From NCBI GenBank assembly GCA_023105745.1, contig JALGQZ010000020.1, positions 2,528,501-2,592,500 on the forward strand: DNA of 64,000 bases, in the 5' to 3' direction. This DNA is from Austropuccinia psidii (lineage: Eukaryota; Basidiomycota; Pucciniomycetes; Pucciniales; Sphaerophragmiaceae). The translations under genes were made by a program, and so were the position numbers. Shown here piece after piece: positions 1 to 12,716 of the stretch; the stretch's first letter is position 1, and every line of letters starts with the position of its first letter. The notes under the pieces are model-generated. The model saw only the letters and a list, made by a program, of their open reading frames with translations, was not told the origin of the DNA and made no database searches.

Positions 1-1
1 T

Positions 2-1557
2 TCCAGATTGGTACCCAATTCCTAGAATCCATAAGACTTTAACTCAATTATCCCAAGCAAGATTCATCACATCCATGGATGCCCTTAAAGGTTTCCATCA
101 GAATTTTTTGACACCTCATTCTAGGAAATCATTGAGAGTAATTTCCCATTGTTAAATTTATGAGTACTTGAGGATGCCTTTGGGGATTAAAAATGCACCC
201 TCTAATTATCAAATAATGATAAATATCATTTTTCCACATGAATTATCAAAGGGGTGGTTAATCAATTATATTTATGACATTATTATTTGTTCAGAAACCT
301 GGAAATTGCATTTAGAGAGACTTTCATCAGTACTTAAGAAGAGTATCCAAGTTAAAATGAAAATATCACTCAAAAAATGTGATTTTGGATTTCATTAATT
401 AAAAGCTCTAGGACATGTAGTTTCAGGACTAAGCCTTGGTATTGATAAAACCAAAGTGGCTGAAGTCTTACTGAAACCAATATCCCAAAGCAAGAAAGAA
501 ATGATGTCTTTCTTAGGGTTTTCCAGTTCTTAAAGGCAACACCTCAAAGATTTTGAAATTCATGCCAGATAATTGTACAGAATTTGTTACCAACAAACTG
601 TCTTTGAAATGACACAAGAAAGGATTGAAGCATATGATAAAATCAAGTATGCCTTAACCAGTGAGCCATTGTGATTGATTCCAGACTGAAAATTTTCTTC
701 CAAGATGTATATTGATACATGTGGTGAAGGTTTAGGTGCAGCTCTTCATCAAGTTCAAATCGTCAATGACAAGCCTTATGAAGGTCCAGTTTGTTTTAAT
801 TCAAGACAAATTAAACCTACGGAGACCAGGTATGGAGAAATTCAAATGGAGTTCCTTTGCCTTGTTTGGGCTTTGGAAAAACTACATTATTATATTGATG
901 GTAGTGTGTTTTAAGGCATTACTGATTGTAATGCAGTAAAATCACTTCTTAACATGAAAAAACCTAACAGAGACCCATGTTAAGATGGCAGGTTGCTATA
1001 CAGGAGTATAGAGGCAATATTATCATAGTACATAAAGCTTGAAATATTCACAATAATTCTGATGGCTTGAGTAGATGGTAATTGCCTAATACACCTGATA
1101 ATCTGGAATATTTTCCTGAAACTGCAGAACCTCAAATTCCAATTGAAGGAATTAACATCACAGATGTGAAAACAGAATTCTTTGAAGAAGTTAGAGAAAG
1201 ATATAAGCAATATAAACATTTCCATATTCTTACTTCTCTACTTGAAAAATATTGCAAATATGCAGCTTTAGCTAACTCTTTGGGTTATATATGGAAATCA
1301 TCATATGACAATGGAATCTTTCATTCATTTGATTGTATCTTATATCATAGGTCCAAACATACATGTGTAATGGTCTTATGTAGTAGAATGTTAATTAATA
1401 CAATATTACTAGAGTGCCATGACAACATCTATTCTGGATATCTTTCTGAGGACAGAACAATGGAAATAATTAAGACATGGCCTTGGTGGCCATCTTGGAG
1501 AAAATATGTCATTGAGTACTGTCACAGTTGCAACAGTTTTCAGAAGGCCAATAAAGC
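2..1557 (+). pseudogene. Element A pol remnant: RT, RNase H and integrase zinc region
   Basis: Decayed Ty3/gypsy pol entering from outside the window. It aligns by eye, motif by motif, with the better preserved element B: the RT palm with the DALKGFHQN block near 77-105, the MPLGIKNAPSNYQ block near 174-210, RNase H near 700-1080 and the integrase N-terminal zinc-binding region near 1415-1550. The RT catalytic motif YIDD is YIYD here (about 271), so a metal-binding aspartate is lost, and several stops and frameshifts break the frame. Reverse transcription would be impossible from this copy. The coding remnant stops at 1557, where element B is inserted, and resumes at 12270. The left LTR and gag lie outside the window. 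Confidence 0.9.
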
Positions 1558-1994
1558 TGTGAGCCTTTGAGATATGACCACATACCCAATAAGGTCACAA
1601 AAAAGACTCAGAATGATTATAACTTCAATATAATTATATTAAAATTACTTAGAATAAATATACATTAAGAATAATTACTTAAATATACAAAAAATACCAT
1701 AAATTGGTATAAAAATTGGTTTAACTTAAAAACCAATGAATCAACATGTAAATTAAATTATACCATTGGATTCCCCATGGAGAAATACACATATACCACT
1801 TTTATGGCATATCTGTAAAGTCAATATTTAAGGAATTATAAGGTACAATACCTTATAAAAACCATAAAACCTTATTTATCACAGAAACTAATGAAACAAC
1901 ATGTAAAATAAATTGTACCAGTGAATTCCCCACAAAAATCCACATATAAAACAATTAATAAGCTAATTCCCAAAATCAATACTTAAGGAATTAT

Positions 1995-2035
1995 CCTGAA
2001 TATATGCACTTTTTTGGTCAACGCATATATTCAGG
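1995..2035. promoter_or_regulatory. Hairpin-forming inverted repeat in the element B LTR
   Basis: A perfect 13-bp stem, CCTGAATATATGC and its complement, around a 15-nt loop. The same structure is intact in the 3' LTR at 10675-10715. It lies about 800 bp upstream of the TATA box, in the U3 part. Its function is unknown; a protein-binding palindrome or a cruciform are possible. Confidence 0.7.
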
Positions 2036-2827
2036 GATCATAGCTAATATCTTCTAAACTATACATGCTAGAATGATGAACCAAAAATGAAGTTACCACG
2101 TAATTACTGTAAGAACACAGATATGAACTTTATTTTGCAAATTATAAACAAGGTTAAGACTTATGAGGAAATATTGATAAAAATCAACAGAGCTGTTGAC
2201 CACTTTGTTGTGAAAGTAGTCCAAACTTAAAAAAAAGTATACAGTTGGATTCTACTAGTTTATTCGAGAAGAATGACGTAATTCTTATTATTAAATTCAG
2301 GGTATAACCCCCTGAAATCAAGGTTTGAAGTTTAAAATATTGAATTTCGACAGAAAAGATGAGTTACAAGAAAAATCATCAAAATTAGAGTTTTGATGAT
2401 GTAATGAAAGGCTCTTGGCAGCATAATAAGGTTATGTCAGGCTATTAGAATTCACTCTCTGAATTGCTGTAGCGTGAAAACCTTAAAAGTTATTGAGGAT
2501 CAAAGTTTGAGCTTAAATTGAGCTGTTATGATCACATACTGTAACCTTAAATTAAGTTTAACAGTCCTAAGAGTGATAAAATTGGTGAATACTATTATTT
2601 TATGATTAAAACTAATAAAATCCACGAAATTTGGGGTTCTGCCAAGCCTCTGATGTCTTCAAACGTAGAGTTACAGTGATAACTCTAAATAATGGTGTAA
2701 TAATGATGTAATATGGTTTGATCATGATGTAATCACCCTCAAACCTTAAAATATTGATCAATTCCAGTGGATATGATCAGTAAACGTCTACTAGAAGCCT
2801 GTTGGACTCTAGGAGGGAGGTATTTAC

Positions 2828-2836
2828 TATAAATAG
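2828..2836 (+). promoter_or_regulatory. TATA box of the element B 5' LTR
   Basis: TATAAATAG, also present at 11509-11517 in the 3' LTR. It is followed by a pyrimidine-rich stretch and an A-rich segment that would be the transcription start region. The assignment rests on motif and position only. Confidence 0.6.
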
Positions 2837-3585
2837 AGCTCTTTTTACTCTATTTACCCCTCAGACGCATCAAAAACATTAAATCAATTAAATAAAAGGT
2901 AATTTCTCTATTCTTTATATATAAAACTCTTATATTATTAAAGACCAAAGATCATCTTAATATTAATCACTATTTTTACGTGATTAAATCAATTCTTTAA
3001 TTGTTTTTGTTATAAATCTCTCTATAAACTCATTTCCACGTAAAATCAAGAAATTTAGTAAATTTCTTTATTTTTTATTGTAAATACAATTTGAAAAAGT
3101 TGTATTATATTCTTTTGGCGTAAAATATCTCAAAATTATTATTTTAAGTGTTAAAAGTAGGTTATTTCATCTTATTATAATAATTTCTCTCTTATTATTA
3201 CTCTTAATAATTCTTAATTAATATAAATAGTATTTATATTAATATATAACTTTAATATTAGTAATATTATTGTTATTAATTGTTTTTTATTTATAAAAAA
3301 CAATTTTTTACACCTTTATTATTTGTTGGTAACAATAATAAAGAGCTTTATAATATATTAATTATTTTATATTAATATATTATTTATAATATTATAATTT
3401 CATATAATATTAATTTATATTATTATATTTATTTAATAATATAATATTTTTACGCCATAATAATAATATTTCTTTATTATTATTATTATTTTAATCTTAT
3501 TTATTTTAATTATAAGGACATTCAGAGTACAATAAGTAATAAATTAGTAATTTTTTCTTATTGTTTCATAGTCAAACCTTACATT

Positions 3586-3603
3586 TGGGGGCCTGGTCGT
3601 GAT
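3586..3603 (+). other. Conserved primer-binding-site-like block, element B
   Basis: TGGGGGCCTGGTCGTGAT begins two bases after the 5' LTR end, where a primer-binding site is expected. Close relatives of this block follow the 5' LTRs of element C (24260) and element D (about 35346). It does not look like the initiator-methionine tRNA complement common in other Ty3 elements. I could not identify a priming tRNA. Confidence 0.5.
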
Positions 3604-4095
3604 ATTTACTTAAAATACCTTTAAAAAGATTCTATTTGGGTTTATCCAATAATAAAGTATATTTATAATCATAAAATTATATAATAATTTTATATTTTAT
3701 TGATTTTAAAAGCTATTGAGGCATTTGGAAAGCAATTGTACTGTCTTACACGTGGTTTTTCACATCCTTAGACTTGCAAGAACTTTCTTTGAGTGACTCT
3801 AGTGATTAAAAAAGATATTTTATAAATTAAAAATAATTTTTATTATAATTTAATTTTATAAGAATCATATTCATTTTTTATTTTATTCTTTAAAAAATAA
3901 AAATAAAAAAAATATATAAAAAATATTAAAAATTTTAAAAACCAATAAAAAAGTTATTTTTATTCATTTTTATTCATTTCTTTATTTATTTCAATTTTTC
4001 AAAGATATAAAAGCAATTTCTACGTGGAAAATTGCCATATCTTGCCAAAAATAACACTTATTATAAAAAGACTTATATTTATTTGTCTTTTTTAG

Positions 4096-5014
4096 TGTTT
4101 GAAGATAACCCAACAGAAGACAACCAAGCTACTGTTGAGAGATTGGTGGAAGAAAATTGTCAAAGTTCTCCTACACCAGTTATCACCAAAAGAAAGAAAG
4201 CTAAGAAATTAGACTTTCCAGGGCCCACCATTCAAGACTCTGAAGGTGAGCACCTCTTTTTAAATTGCCATAAAAGAATTTTATTCTAAAATACTTTTTT
4301 CTTTTCTTATTCTTTAAATTATGACTACCAGAAGAGGTTCCCAATACTCCATCCAATCAGATGGAGCTGGACGCAGAGGTAGAATTGATCCCTCAAAAGG
4401 GAAAAGAAAGGGCAATATCCCCAGTGGAACAGAATCCACACAAGGAAGTGCCTTATCCCAAAGGCAAGTCCCAGAAATGCCCATGATATCTGAGCCTGAA
4501 TTGGAACTAAGTATGAGTAACTCAAACAGGTACAAATCACATTCAGAGGGCTCAAATAGACATCTACATGAGCCAGTACAAGCAGTATTACACAGTATAC
4601 AAGGGCAAAGACTGGGAAATGCTGCCTCAAATACACCAAGGAGTGATGAACTCCTGGCACATCCTGAAAAAGTTCCTCAAAGAGGAGGAGATAGTGAAAT
4701 ACTCCAATGGATGGAATCCACTGTCATCCAAACCTCAAATCAAAAAGATCAAGGATTATCATGCCAAAAAGAGGGAGGCAACCAAGGAAGAAGCCCCAGT
4801 AGCCTCTACCAGCAAGCCTCAAGCCAACCCACTTCCCCAAGAAGGGAAGAAGAACAAGAAAAAACATTGGAGGAAACCATATTCCCCAAGCTACAGAATC
4901 CCAAGAATCCAAAAGGATGCCATGGACAATGTTTTCAACATGGCCAGAACCTTGATGGAATTCAAGGACAAGGAAGAGCAAAGAATGAGACAACCTCATT
5001 TCCCAAAGAAATAA
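4096..5014 (+). pseudogene. Element B ORF0 (spliced first ORF, gag N-part), interrupted
   Basis: Exon 1 is 4096-4245. It follows a pyrimidine-rich tract ending AG and opens with TG plus an acidic, then K-rich peptide. A phase-1 intron runs 4246-4331 (GTGAGC to CCAG), and exon 2 continues to the stop at 5012-5014. The exon 2 frame carries the block [18 protein letters not shown] (about 4890-4945), which matches the same frame of element C, so I take this frame as genuinely coding. In this copy stops occur between 4484 and about 4515, so it is probably broken. The ATG at 4321 lies inside the intron, so it is unlikely to be the real start. The overlapping gag-pol frame is at -1. Confidence 0.6.
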
Positions 5015-8000
5015 CCTTGTCAAAAGATGTTGTAAATACTTTAACAGAAATTAAGAACAGTATATTACCTCTAAAAGAAATTAAAGATAGTTTATTGTCA
5101 CTACAAGAAATAAATAACAATTTATCTTCTTTGACAAAAATTGTTGTGCAAAACAAGAAAGAAATTGACAACATTAAGTTTATTGTTGAAAATAATAAAC
5201 CAAAAAATTTAATTGACAATACTCAAAAATTAATACAAGGACAACAAGAATTGTATAAATACATAAAAGATATCAAAGACAAAACTTTTACAATCAATTA
5301 TGATGTGAGTATTGACAATCTTACAGAAAAATTAAATAAATTAAGTATTTCTGTAGGGAAATTTGAAGAGAAAACTTCATCACACCAAAAATTACTTTTG
5401 GACCATGTGGAAAAAAGTGATGAAGCAAGAATGCATCTGAAAGATGATATTCAAAGTGAAATAAGGCTTATTACAGAAAAAATGGATAAAATTAATGAGG
5501 CTAATTTAAATATGCCAAAGTTATCAACACCATTTTCTCATATAAGAAGCCCTGTTAAAACAAAAGAGGAATTGTCAAATCCTTTCATAACAGACTTGAG
5601 TCACCAAGACAATAACCAAGTCTTAATGAAAGAAGCACCTCAATTGAAGGAATGGCCAACATTCACAGGAGAAGGTGAATATGACCACATGTCATTTATT
5701 AAAACAATTGACATGTTACAAGAAGACTATGCCATACCAGATGAATTAATCACTGCAAGATTACATTCATTATTTGAGAAATCTGCAAAAAGATGGTATT
5801 ATGGCATAAGACAGACAAATGGTAAAAATACCTGGTCTTGGTGGAAACAAGAAATAATCACCAAGTGGGCAAATGATGCCTGGAGGTATAAGATAGAAAA
5901 TGCATTTGAAAACTCTTTCTTTGACCCAGAGAAAGATAAACCTTTAACTTGGTTCTTAAAACAAGTTGAAAGGCTTAATGCACTGTACCCAGAAATGTCA
6001 CAGAAGATGGTGCATATGAAAATACTTAAAAAATGTGGAGGGGAACTAGAACATGCCCTAAGAAGCAGGTGCATAGAACCATGCTCCACAGAAGAGTATA
6101 TAAATGCACTAGAAGATATAGTGACAAGAACAAAAATTGGCAGGACTTGGAAAAAATTGGACATTAAAAGCCCAAATAAATCATTTATCAAAAAAGATAA
6201 ATCAAAAGAATCCTTTAATCCCAATACATCCAACAATAATGAGCAAAGAAAATGCCATAAATGTGGAGGTATTGGACACTTAGCCAATAATTGCCTTAAA
6301 AAAGCAAAGATTAATGAAATTGTGGAAACAGAAAACCACAATGACAAAGAAGAGGAATCAGACTCTGAAAAAGAGACAGAAGAGTCAGAAAGCTCTGAAA
6401 GTGATGAAATCAATATAATTAATGCACAAATTAATAAGATTGATATAATTTATGAAGTACTGGATGTTAACTCAAACTTTCCACAAGTTGGAACATCTGA
6501 CACAAATCTGACAAACATACAAGATGGCAAAATGTATAGAACCAAACCTGCAAGAGGAATGGGATATACAGCTGGAAAATCAAGTATTAGTATTGTTATG
6601 GTTGGTAACCAAGAAGGAAAGGTTAACTTGGATACAGGAGCATATTGCACTTGTGTTGGCAAAAGTTATTTAAAAACCATTGTCCCAGACTGGAAAGAAA
6701 AACTTATGCCAATACAAGGTGTCAAATTTAGTAGTGCAAGTGAGAGCATGAAGCCCCTTGGAATAATTGATTTAACACTAATTTTTCCTCATCCCTCACA
6801 ATGTGTCAGAATTAAAGTAGAGTTTGTAGTAATGGACAACTGTACTAGCAATCATTTCATACTTGGGAATGACTACTTATCAATCTATGGTATAGATATC
6901 TCCAACCAAAAGGATAGATATTTTACCATAGGAGATAACAAAAGACAAAAGTTTGGATTCTTAAATAACAAAAAACAAATCACAGTTATTAAGAATGAAG
7001 AAAAAATTCCAGAAAAGGAACTTTTTATATCTGAACAACTCAAAGAGGCAGAATTCAATCAAGAATTAACAGAAAAAATGAAAGAAAAATTGATTGATCT
7101 CTTATTTAAGTATAAAAATGCCTTTGCAACTGACAAAGAGCCACTAGGTGCCATAATTGGACATGAAGTGGATATAATTCTTAATGTAGAAAAACCTTAC
7201 CCACCTTTATTAAGAAGACCTGCTTATCCAGCCAGTCCAAGAGCTAGAGAAGCCTTAGAAGTGCACATTAAAGAATTAATGGACCTTGGAGTATTAAGAA
7301 AGGTTGGACATAATGAACAAGTAGAAGTTACTACACCTGTCATTATAACTTGGCATAATGGAAAATCAAGGATGGTAGGAGACTTCAGAGCCCTGAATAC
7401 CTATACCATTCCAGACAGATATCCAATACCCAGAATCCATGAGACATTAACCCAATTTTCACAAGCTAAGTTCATCACAGCTATGGATGCTCTGAAGGGT
7501 TTTCATCAAAATGTCTTAACAGACAATGCCAAGAAATTACTAAGAATAATAGTCCATTGTGGAATTTTTGAATACTTAAGAATGCCATTTGGAATAAAAA
7601 ATGCACCTTCCCATTATCAAAGAATGATGAATACAATATTCCCTGAAGAATTATCAGAAGGATGGTTGATTATCTATATTGATGATATCATAGTTTGCTC
7701 AGAAACTTGGGAAAATCACCTTACAAGACTAGAAAGGGTATTACAGAAAATAGTCCGAGTAAATATGAAAATTTCCTTGAAAAAATGTCATTTTGCATAC
7801 AGTGAATTAAAGGCACTAGGACATGTAGTATCTGGCCTTAGTCTAGGCATAGACAAAAATAAAGTAGCAGCAGTACTACTTAAGCCAATGCCCCAAACCA
7901 AAAAAGAAATGCAATCATTTCTAGGATTTGCTGGTTACTATAGACAGCATATAAAGGACTTTGCAAAGATTGCTAAATCCTTGTATAAGCTATGTGACCA

Positions 8001-8160
8001 ACAAACAGTCTATGAGATGACAGAAGAAAGAGTCAAGGCATATGAAGAATTGAGAAATTCCTTAACAAATACCCCATTTCTTCTGATGCCAGATTGGAAA
8101 CTACCCTTCAAGCTGTACATTGATGCTTGTGGAGAAGGACTAGGTTCTGCACTTCACTAA
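4321..8160 (+). CDS. Element B gag-pol: gag, protease, RT, start of RNase H
   Basis: Long open frame of 1279 codons. Up to about 5014 it overlaps ORF0 in the -1 frame. Using this frame's numbering, a coiled-coil-rich segment (about 235-420) is followed by a retrotransposon gag domain from about 442 (start [13 protein letters not shown]) and a CX2CX4HX4C zinc knuckle at 645-658 that would bind RNA. Next come an acidic linker, an aspartic protease with DTG at 771-773, RT with YIDD at 1119-1122, and the first RNase H strand ([10 protein letters not shown]). The stop at 8158-8160 replaces a glutamine codon found in element D and in remnant A (CAA to TAA). The frame reopens immediately. The product would assemble into cytoplasmic particles that reverse-transcribe the element. 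Confidence 0.9.
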   Translation: MTTRRGSQYSIQSDGAGRRGRIDPSKGKRKGNIPSGTESTQGSALSQRQVPEMPMISEPELELSMSNSNRYKSHSEGSNRHLHEPVQAVLHSIQGQRLGNAASNTPRSDELLAHPEKVPQRGGDSEILQWMESTVIQTSNQKDQGLSCQKEGGNQGRSPSSLYQQASSQPTSPRREEEQEKTLEETIFPKLQNPKNPKGCHGQCFQHGQNLDGIQGQGRAKNETTSFPKEITLSKDVVNTLTEIKNSILPLKEIKDSLLSLQEINNNLSSLTKIVVQNKKEIDNIKFIVENNKPKNLIDNTQKLIQGQQELYKYIKDIKDKTFTINYDVSIDNLTEKLNKLSISVGKFEEKTSSHQKLLLDHVEKSDEARMHLKDDIQSEIRLITEKMDKINEANLNMPKLSTPFSHIRSPVKTKEELSNPFITDLSHQDNNQVLMKEAPQLKEWPTFTGEGEYDHMSFIKTIDMLQEDYAIPDELITARLHSLFEKSAKRWYYGIRQTNGKNTWSWWKQEIITKWANDAWRYKIENAFENSFFDPEKDKPLTWFLKQVERLNALYPEMSQKMVHMKILKKCGGELEHALRSRCIEPCSTEEYINALEDIVTRTKIGRTWKKLDIKSPNKSFIKKDKSKESFNPNTSNNNEQRKCHKCGGIGHLANNCLKKAKINEIVETENHNDKEEESDSEKETEESESSESDEINIINAQINKIDIIYEVLDVNSNFPQVGTSDTNLTNIQDGKMYRTKPARGMGYTAGKSSISIVMVGNQEGKVNLDTGAYCTCVGKSYLKTIVPDWKEKLMPIQGVKFSSASESMKPLGIIDLTLIFPHPSQCVRIKVEFVVMDNCTSNHFILGNDYLSIYGIDISNQKDRYFTIGDNKRQKFGFLNNKKQITVIKNEEKIPEKELFISEQLKEAEFNQELTEKMKEKLIDLLFKYKNAFATDKEPLGAIIGHEVDIILNVEKPYPPLLRRPAYPASPRAREALEVHIKELMDLGVLRKVGHNEQVEVTTPVIITWHNGKSRMVGDFRALNTYTIPDRYPIPRIHETLTQFSQAKFITAMDALKGFHQNVLTDNAKKLLRIIVHCGIFEYLRMPFGIKNAPSHYQRMMNTIFPEELSEGWLIIYIDDIIVCSETWENHLTRLERVLQKIVRVNMKISLKKCHFAYSELKALGHVVSGLSLGIDKNKVAAVLLKPMPQTKKEMQSFLGFAGYYRQHIKDFAKIAKSLYKLCDQQTVYEMTEERVKAYEELRNSLTNTPFLLMPDWKLPFKLYIDACGEGLGSALH

Positions 8161-10119
8161 ACACAAATTATCAATGACAAACCAGTGGAAGGACCAATTT
8201 GTTTCATTTCAAGGCAGATAAAGCCAACAGAAGCAAGGTATGGAGCAAGCCAAATGGAATGCTTATTCCTAGTATGGGCTTTAGAAAAACTGCATTATTA
8301 TTTGGATGGCACATTATTTGATGTAATCACAGACTGTAATGCTGTGAAATCACTATTAAATATGAAGACTCCAAATAGACATATGCTGAGATGGCAAATT
8401 GCTATCCAAGAATATAGAGGAAATATGACTATTGCTCATAAATCTGGCAATATTCATAAAAATGCAGATGGTCTTAGTAGATCGGCTCTAGCAAATACCC
8501 CTGACAATCCAGCATGGGTACCACAAGAGGAGCACCATATAGAAGGAATATGTGTTACAGACATTGGCACAGAATTCTTTAACCAAGTTAAAGAAAGCTA
8601 TAAGAAAGACAAAAATTGCCATATCTTAAGCCAACTTCTAATGAAAGACTGCAAAGATCCATCACTTTCATCAAAACTAGATGAAAGATGGAAAAAGGCA
8701 TATGATGAAGGAAGATTTCACCTCCTTGATGGAATCCTTTACCATAGAACAAAACACACATGTGTTATGGCCTTAACAGATAGAACACTAATAAACACCA
8801 TTTTACATGAGTGTCATGATAGTGTTGCATCTGGACATCTCTCAGAAGATAGGACACTAGAGAGGGTGAAAACCTGCTCTTGGTGGCAAAATTGGAAGAA
8901 AGATGTTTCAGAGTACTGCCAAACCTGTGACAGATGTCAAAAAGCCAACAGAGCCACAGGAAAGAAATTTGGAATGATGATCCAAATCCAAGAACCAAAA
9001 TCCCCATGGGAAATAGTTCATATGGATTGGGTAACAGCCTTACCTCCAGGAGGAGACAGGAGTTATAATGCATGCCTAGTATTAGTTGACAGGTACAGTA
9101 AAACTCCCATGTTCTTACCATGTCATAAAGATGACACAGCTATGGATACAGCCATAATGATATGGAATAAAGTCATTAGCCACACAGGCTTATTCCAAAA
9201 TATTATAAGTGACAGAGACCCAAAGTTCACTTCAGCATTATGGACAAATCTCCATAACTTGTTTGGGACAAAATTATCATTCTCAACAGCTTATCATCCT
9301 CAAACTGATGGTCTAGCAGAAAGAATGATACAGACCCTAGAGGATATGATCAGAAGATTCTGTGCTTATGGGCTAGAATTCAAAGATTCTGATGGTTTTA
9401 CCCATGATTGGTGTACACTAATACCAGCACTTGAACTGGCATACAAGACATCAATCCATTCTTCTACTGGCAAAACACCAGCAATGCTAGAGAAAGGTTG
9501 GAATCCAAGACTTCCTTATGACACCCTCAAAAAGGACTTAGTGGATATACATCCAACAGCAAGCAGTTTCAAGATAATGCTTGACAAAGCAAGACACCAT
9601 GCAAACAGATGCATGCAAGATTCTTTTAAATATGCAAAAGAAAGATGGGATAAAAGTCATAAACCACCTGATTTCAAAATAGGAGACTTGGTTTTAGTAT
9701 CAACCCTTAATTTCAATAACATAAAAGGCCCAAAGAAATTGAAAGATTCCTTTGCAGGACCATTTATGATAAAAGCACTCCATGGACCCAATGCTGTGCA
9801 ATTAGAACTCACAGGTGAACTAATGAACAAACACCCAACTTTCCCTGTAAGTCTGATAAAACCTTACAGTTCAAGTGACAAGGAGTTATTTCCACTAAGA
9901 AATAAACCCCCACTCGAGATTCCCCCCTTGGGGGAAGGAGAGGAAAAGAAAATAGTAAAAGTCCTTAAAGAAAGAAGGACAAGAAACAAAAAAGAAAGGG
10001 AATACCTTGTAAGGTATAGAAATTCAACTCAGGAAGATGAATGGCTACTTGAGGAAGATATAACAAATGCTGATAAATTACTAAGAAGATTCAGACATGA
10101 AAGAAAACCTGAAAAATAA
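8161..10119 (+). pseudogene. Element B pol continued: RNase H, integrase, chromodomain-like tail
   Basis: Continuation in the same frame after the stop at 8158. It contains the rest of RNase H (to about 8480) and the integrase HHCC zinc region (His codon at 8806, CX2C near 8930). The integrase core has catalytic residues at codons 9025 (D), 9211 (D) and 9319 (E), a D-D-35-E arrangement. A GPF-type module near 9680-9870 and a degenerate chromodomain (about 9946-10100, with YLVRYRN and DEWL) complete it. Chromodomains of this type direct integration to marked chromatin. Without readthrough of the upstream stop this part is not made, so the copy is probably non-autonomous despite intact integrase residues. 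Confidence 0.85.
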
Positions 10120-10220
10120 AAAAGTTAAGCATTATTGAGCTTCAAGACTAACAAAGTCTATTGAAGAGGTAGGACAGTGGATGATACCCTAATCACACAT
10201 ATCAGATTGTGGTACAATCT

Positions 10221-10237
10221 TTTTTGGTGGTAGGGAA
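10221..10237 (+). other. Polypurine tract of element B
   Basis: TTTTGGTGGTAGGGAA lies directly before the 3' LTR and should prime plus-strand synthesis. A near-identical tract precedes the 3' LTR of element A at about 14030-14045, which supports both boundaries. Confidence 0.7.
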
Positions 10238-12264
10238 TGTGAGCCTTTGAGATATGACCACATACCCAATAAGGTCACAAAAAAGACTCAGAATAATTAT
10301 AACTTTAATATAATTATATTAAAATTACTTAGAATAAATATACATTAAGAATAATTACTTAAATATACAAAAAATACCATAAATTGGTATAAAAATTGGT
10401 TTAACTTAAAAGCCAATGAATAAACATGTAAAATAAATTATACCATTGGATTCCCCATGGAGAAATACACATATACCACTTTTATGGCATATCTGTAAAG
10501 TCAATATTTAAGGAATTATAAGGTACAATACCTTATAAAAACCATAAAACCTTATTTATCTCAGAAACTAATGAAACAACATGTGAAATAAATTGTACCA
10601 GTGGATTCCCCACAAAAATCCACATATAAAACAATCAATAAGCTAATTCCCAAAATCAATACTTAAGGAATTATCCTGAATATATGCACTTTTTTGGTCA
10701 ACGCATATATTCAGGGATCATAGCTAATATCTTCTAAACTATACATGCTAGAATGATGAACCAAAAATAAAGTTACCACGTAATTACTGTACGAACACAG
10801 ATATGAGCTTTCTTTTGCAAATTATAAACAAGGTTAGGACTTATGAGGAAATATTGATAAAAATCAACAGAGCTGTTGACCACTTTGTTGTGAAAGTAGT
10901 CCAAACTTAAAAAAAAGTATACAGTTGGATTCTACTAGTTTATTTGAGAATAATGACGTAATTTATTATTATTAAATTCAGGGTATAACCCCCTGAAATC
11001 AAGGTTTGAAGTTTAAAATATTGAATTTCGACAGAAAAGATGAGTTACAAGAAAAATTATCAAAATTAGAGTTTTGATTATGTAATGAAAAGCTCTTGGC
11101 AGCATAATAAGGTTATGTCAGGCTATTAGAATTCACTCTCTGAATTGCTGTAGCGTGAATACCTTAAAAGTTATTGAGGATCAAAGTTTGAGCTTAAATT
11201 GAGCTGTTATGATCACATACTGTAACCTTAAATTAAGTTTAACAGTCCTAAGAGTGATAAAATTGGTGAATACTATTAGTTTATGATTAAAACTAATAAA
11301 ATCCACGAAATTTGGGGTTCTGCCAAGCCTCTGATGTCTTCAAACTTAGAGTTACAGTGATAACTCTAAATAATGGTGTAATAATGATGTAATATGGTTT
11401 GATCATGATGTAATCACCCTCAAACCTTAAAATATTGATCAATTCCAGTAGATATGATCAGTACACGTCTACTAGAAGCCTGTTGGACTCTAGGAGGGAG
11501 GTATTTACTATAAATAGAGCTCTTTTTACTCTATTTACCCCTCAGACGCATCAAAAACATTAAATCAATTAAATAAAAGGTAATTTCTTTATTCTTTATA
11601 TATAAAACTCTTATATTATTAAAGACCAAAGATCATCTTAATATTCATCACTATTTTTACGTGATTAAATCAATTCTTTAATTGTTTTTGTTATAAATCT
11701 CTCTATAAACTCATTTCCACGTAAAATCAAGAAATTTAGTAAATTTCTTTATTTTTTATTGTAAATACAATTTGAAAAAGTTGTATTATATTCTTTTGGC
11801 GTAAAATATCTCAAAATTATTATTTTAAGTGTTAAAAGTAGGTTATTTCATCTCATTATAATAATTTCTCTCTTATTATTACTCTTAATAATTCTTAATT
11901 AATATAAATAGTATTTATATTAATATATAACTTTAATATTAGTAATATTATTGTTATTAATTGTTTTTTATTTATAAAAAACAATTTTTTACACCTTTAT
12001 TATTTGTTGGTAACAATAATAAAGAGCTTTATAATATATTAATTATTTTATATTAATATATTATTTATAATATTATAATTTCATATAATATTAATTTATA
12101 TTATTATATTTATTTAATAATATAATATTTTTACGCCATAATAATAATATTTCTTTATTATTATTATTATTTTAATCTTATTTATTTTAATTATAAGGAC
12201 ATTCAGAGTACAATAAGTAATAAATTAGTAATTTTTTCTTATTGTTTCATAGTCAAACCTTACA
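10238..12264 (+). repeat. Element B 3' LTR
   Basis: A 2027-bp copy of 1558-3583 with the same ends, TATA box (11509-11517) and hairpin (10675-10715). It is followed by the target duplication AAAGC and then element A integrase sequence. Confidence 0.95.
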
Positions 12265-12269
12265 AAAGC

Positions 12270-12716
12270 TACTGGTAAAATATTTGGTTTAATGATTTAT
12301 ATCCAAGAATCAAGTACCCCATGAGAAGTGGTTCAGATGTATTGGGTAATTGACTTACCACCCAGTGGTGAGAAAGGCTACAATGAATGCCTTGTTATTG
12401 TAGACAGGTACAGCAAAACTCCAATCTTTCTACCATGTCATAAAGATGACACGGCTATGGATACTGCTCTTTTAATTTGGAATAGGATAATATCTCATAC
12501 TGGTCTCTTTAAGAATATAATTAGTGATAGAGACCCAAAATTTACATCAGCCTTATGGACAAATTTACATAAGATTTTGGGTACAAAACTATCTTTCTCC
12601 ACAGCTTACCACCCACAGACTGATGGTTTGGCAGAAAGAATGATTCAGAACCTTGATTACATGATCAGAAGATTTTGTGCTTATGGCCTGGAGCTCAAAG
12701 ATTCTGATGGCTTGAC
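12270..12716 (+). pseudogene. Element A integrase core, left part
   Basis: Resumes the element A integrase exactly after the element B target duplication. The DRYSKTP block, the aspartate of SDRDPKF (about 12530) and the glutamate of AERMIQ (about 12630) match element B. The frame is interrupted at 12717 by TRIM-1. A stop and small changes upstream (about 12322) show decay. Confidence 0.85.

Larger units (their letters stand above)
1558..3583 (+). repeat. Element B 5' LTR
   Basis: A 2026-bp direct repeat of 10238-12264. It starts TGTGAGCC and ends CCTTACA, the usual TG...CA ends. It carries a TATAAATAG box at 2828-2836, probably the promoter for the genomic RNA, and a strong inverted repeat at 1995-2035. 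The U5-like end (about 2900-3583) is extremely AT-rich. Confidence 0.95.
1558..12264 (+). mobile_element. Element B: full-length Ty3/gypsy chromovirus-like retrotransposon
   Basis: Complete LTR retrotransposon with two LTRs of 2026 and 2027 bp, each beginning TGTGAGCC and ending CCTTACA. It is flanked by the 5-bp target duplication AAAGC (1553-1557 and 12265-12269). It sits inside the integrase region of element A, an older relative: the A coding sequence reads straight across once B is removed. The internal part holds a conserved block after the LTR, a spliced first ORF, gag, protease, RT, RNase H, integrase and a chromodomain-like tail, then a purine-rich tract. By eye the LTRs differ at only a few tens of positions, so the insertion is recent. 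A single in-frame stop in RNase H separates two large open frames. Confidence 0.95.

Noticed and set aside
4321..4323. ATG as the true start of element B gag
   Set aside because: It lies within the predicted phase-1 intron of ORF0, as does the corresponding ATG at 24732 in element C. The downstream frame is better explained by a -1 shift, though use of this ATG cannot be excluded.
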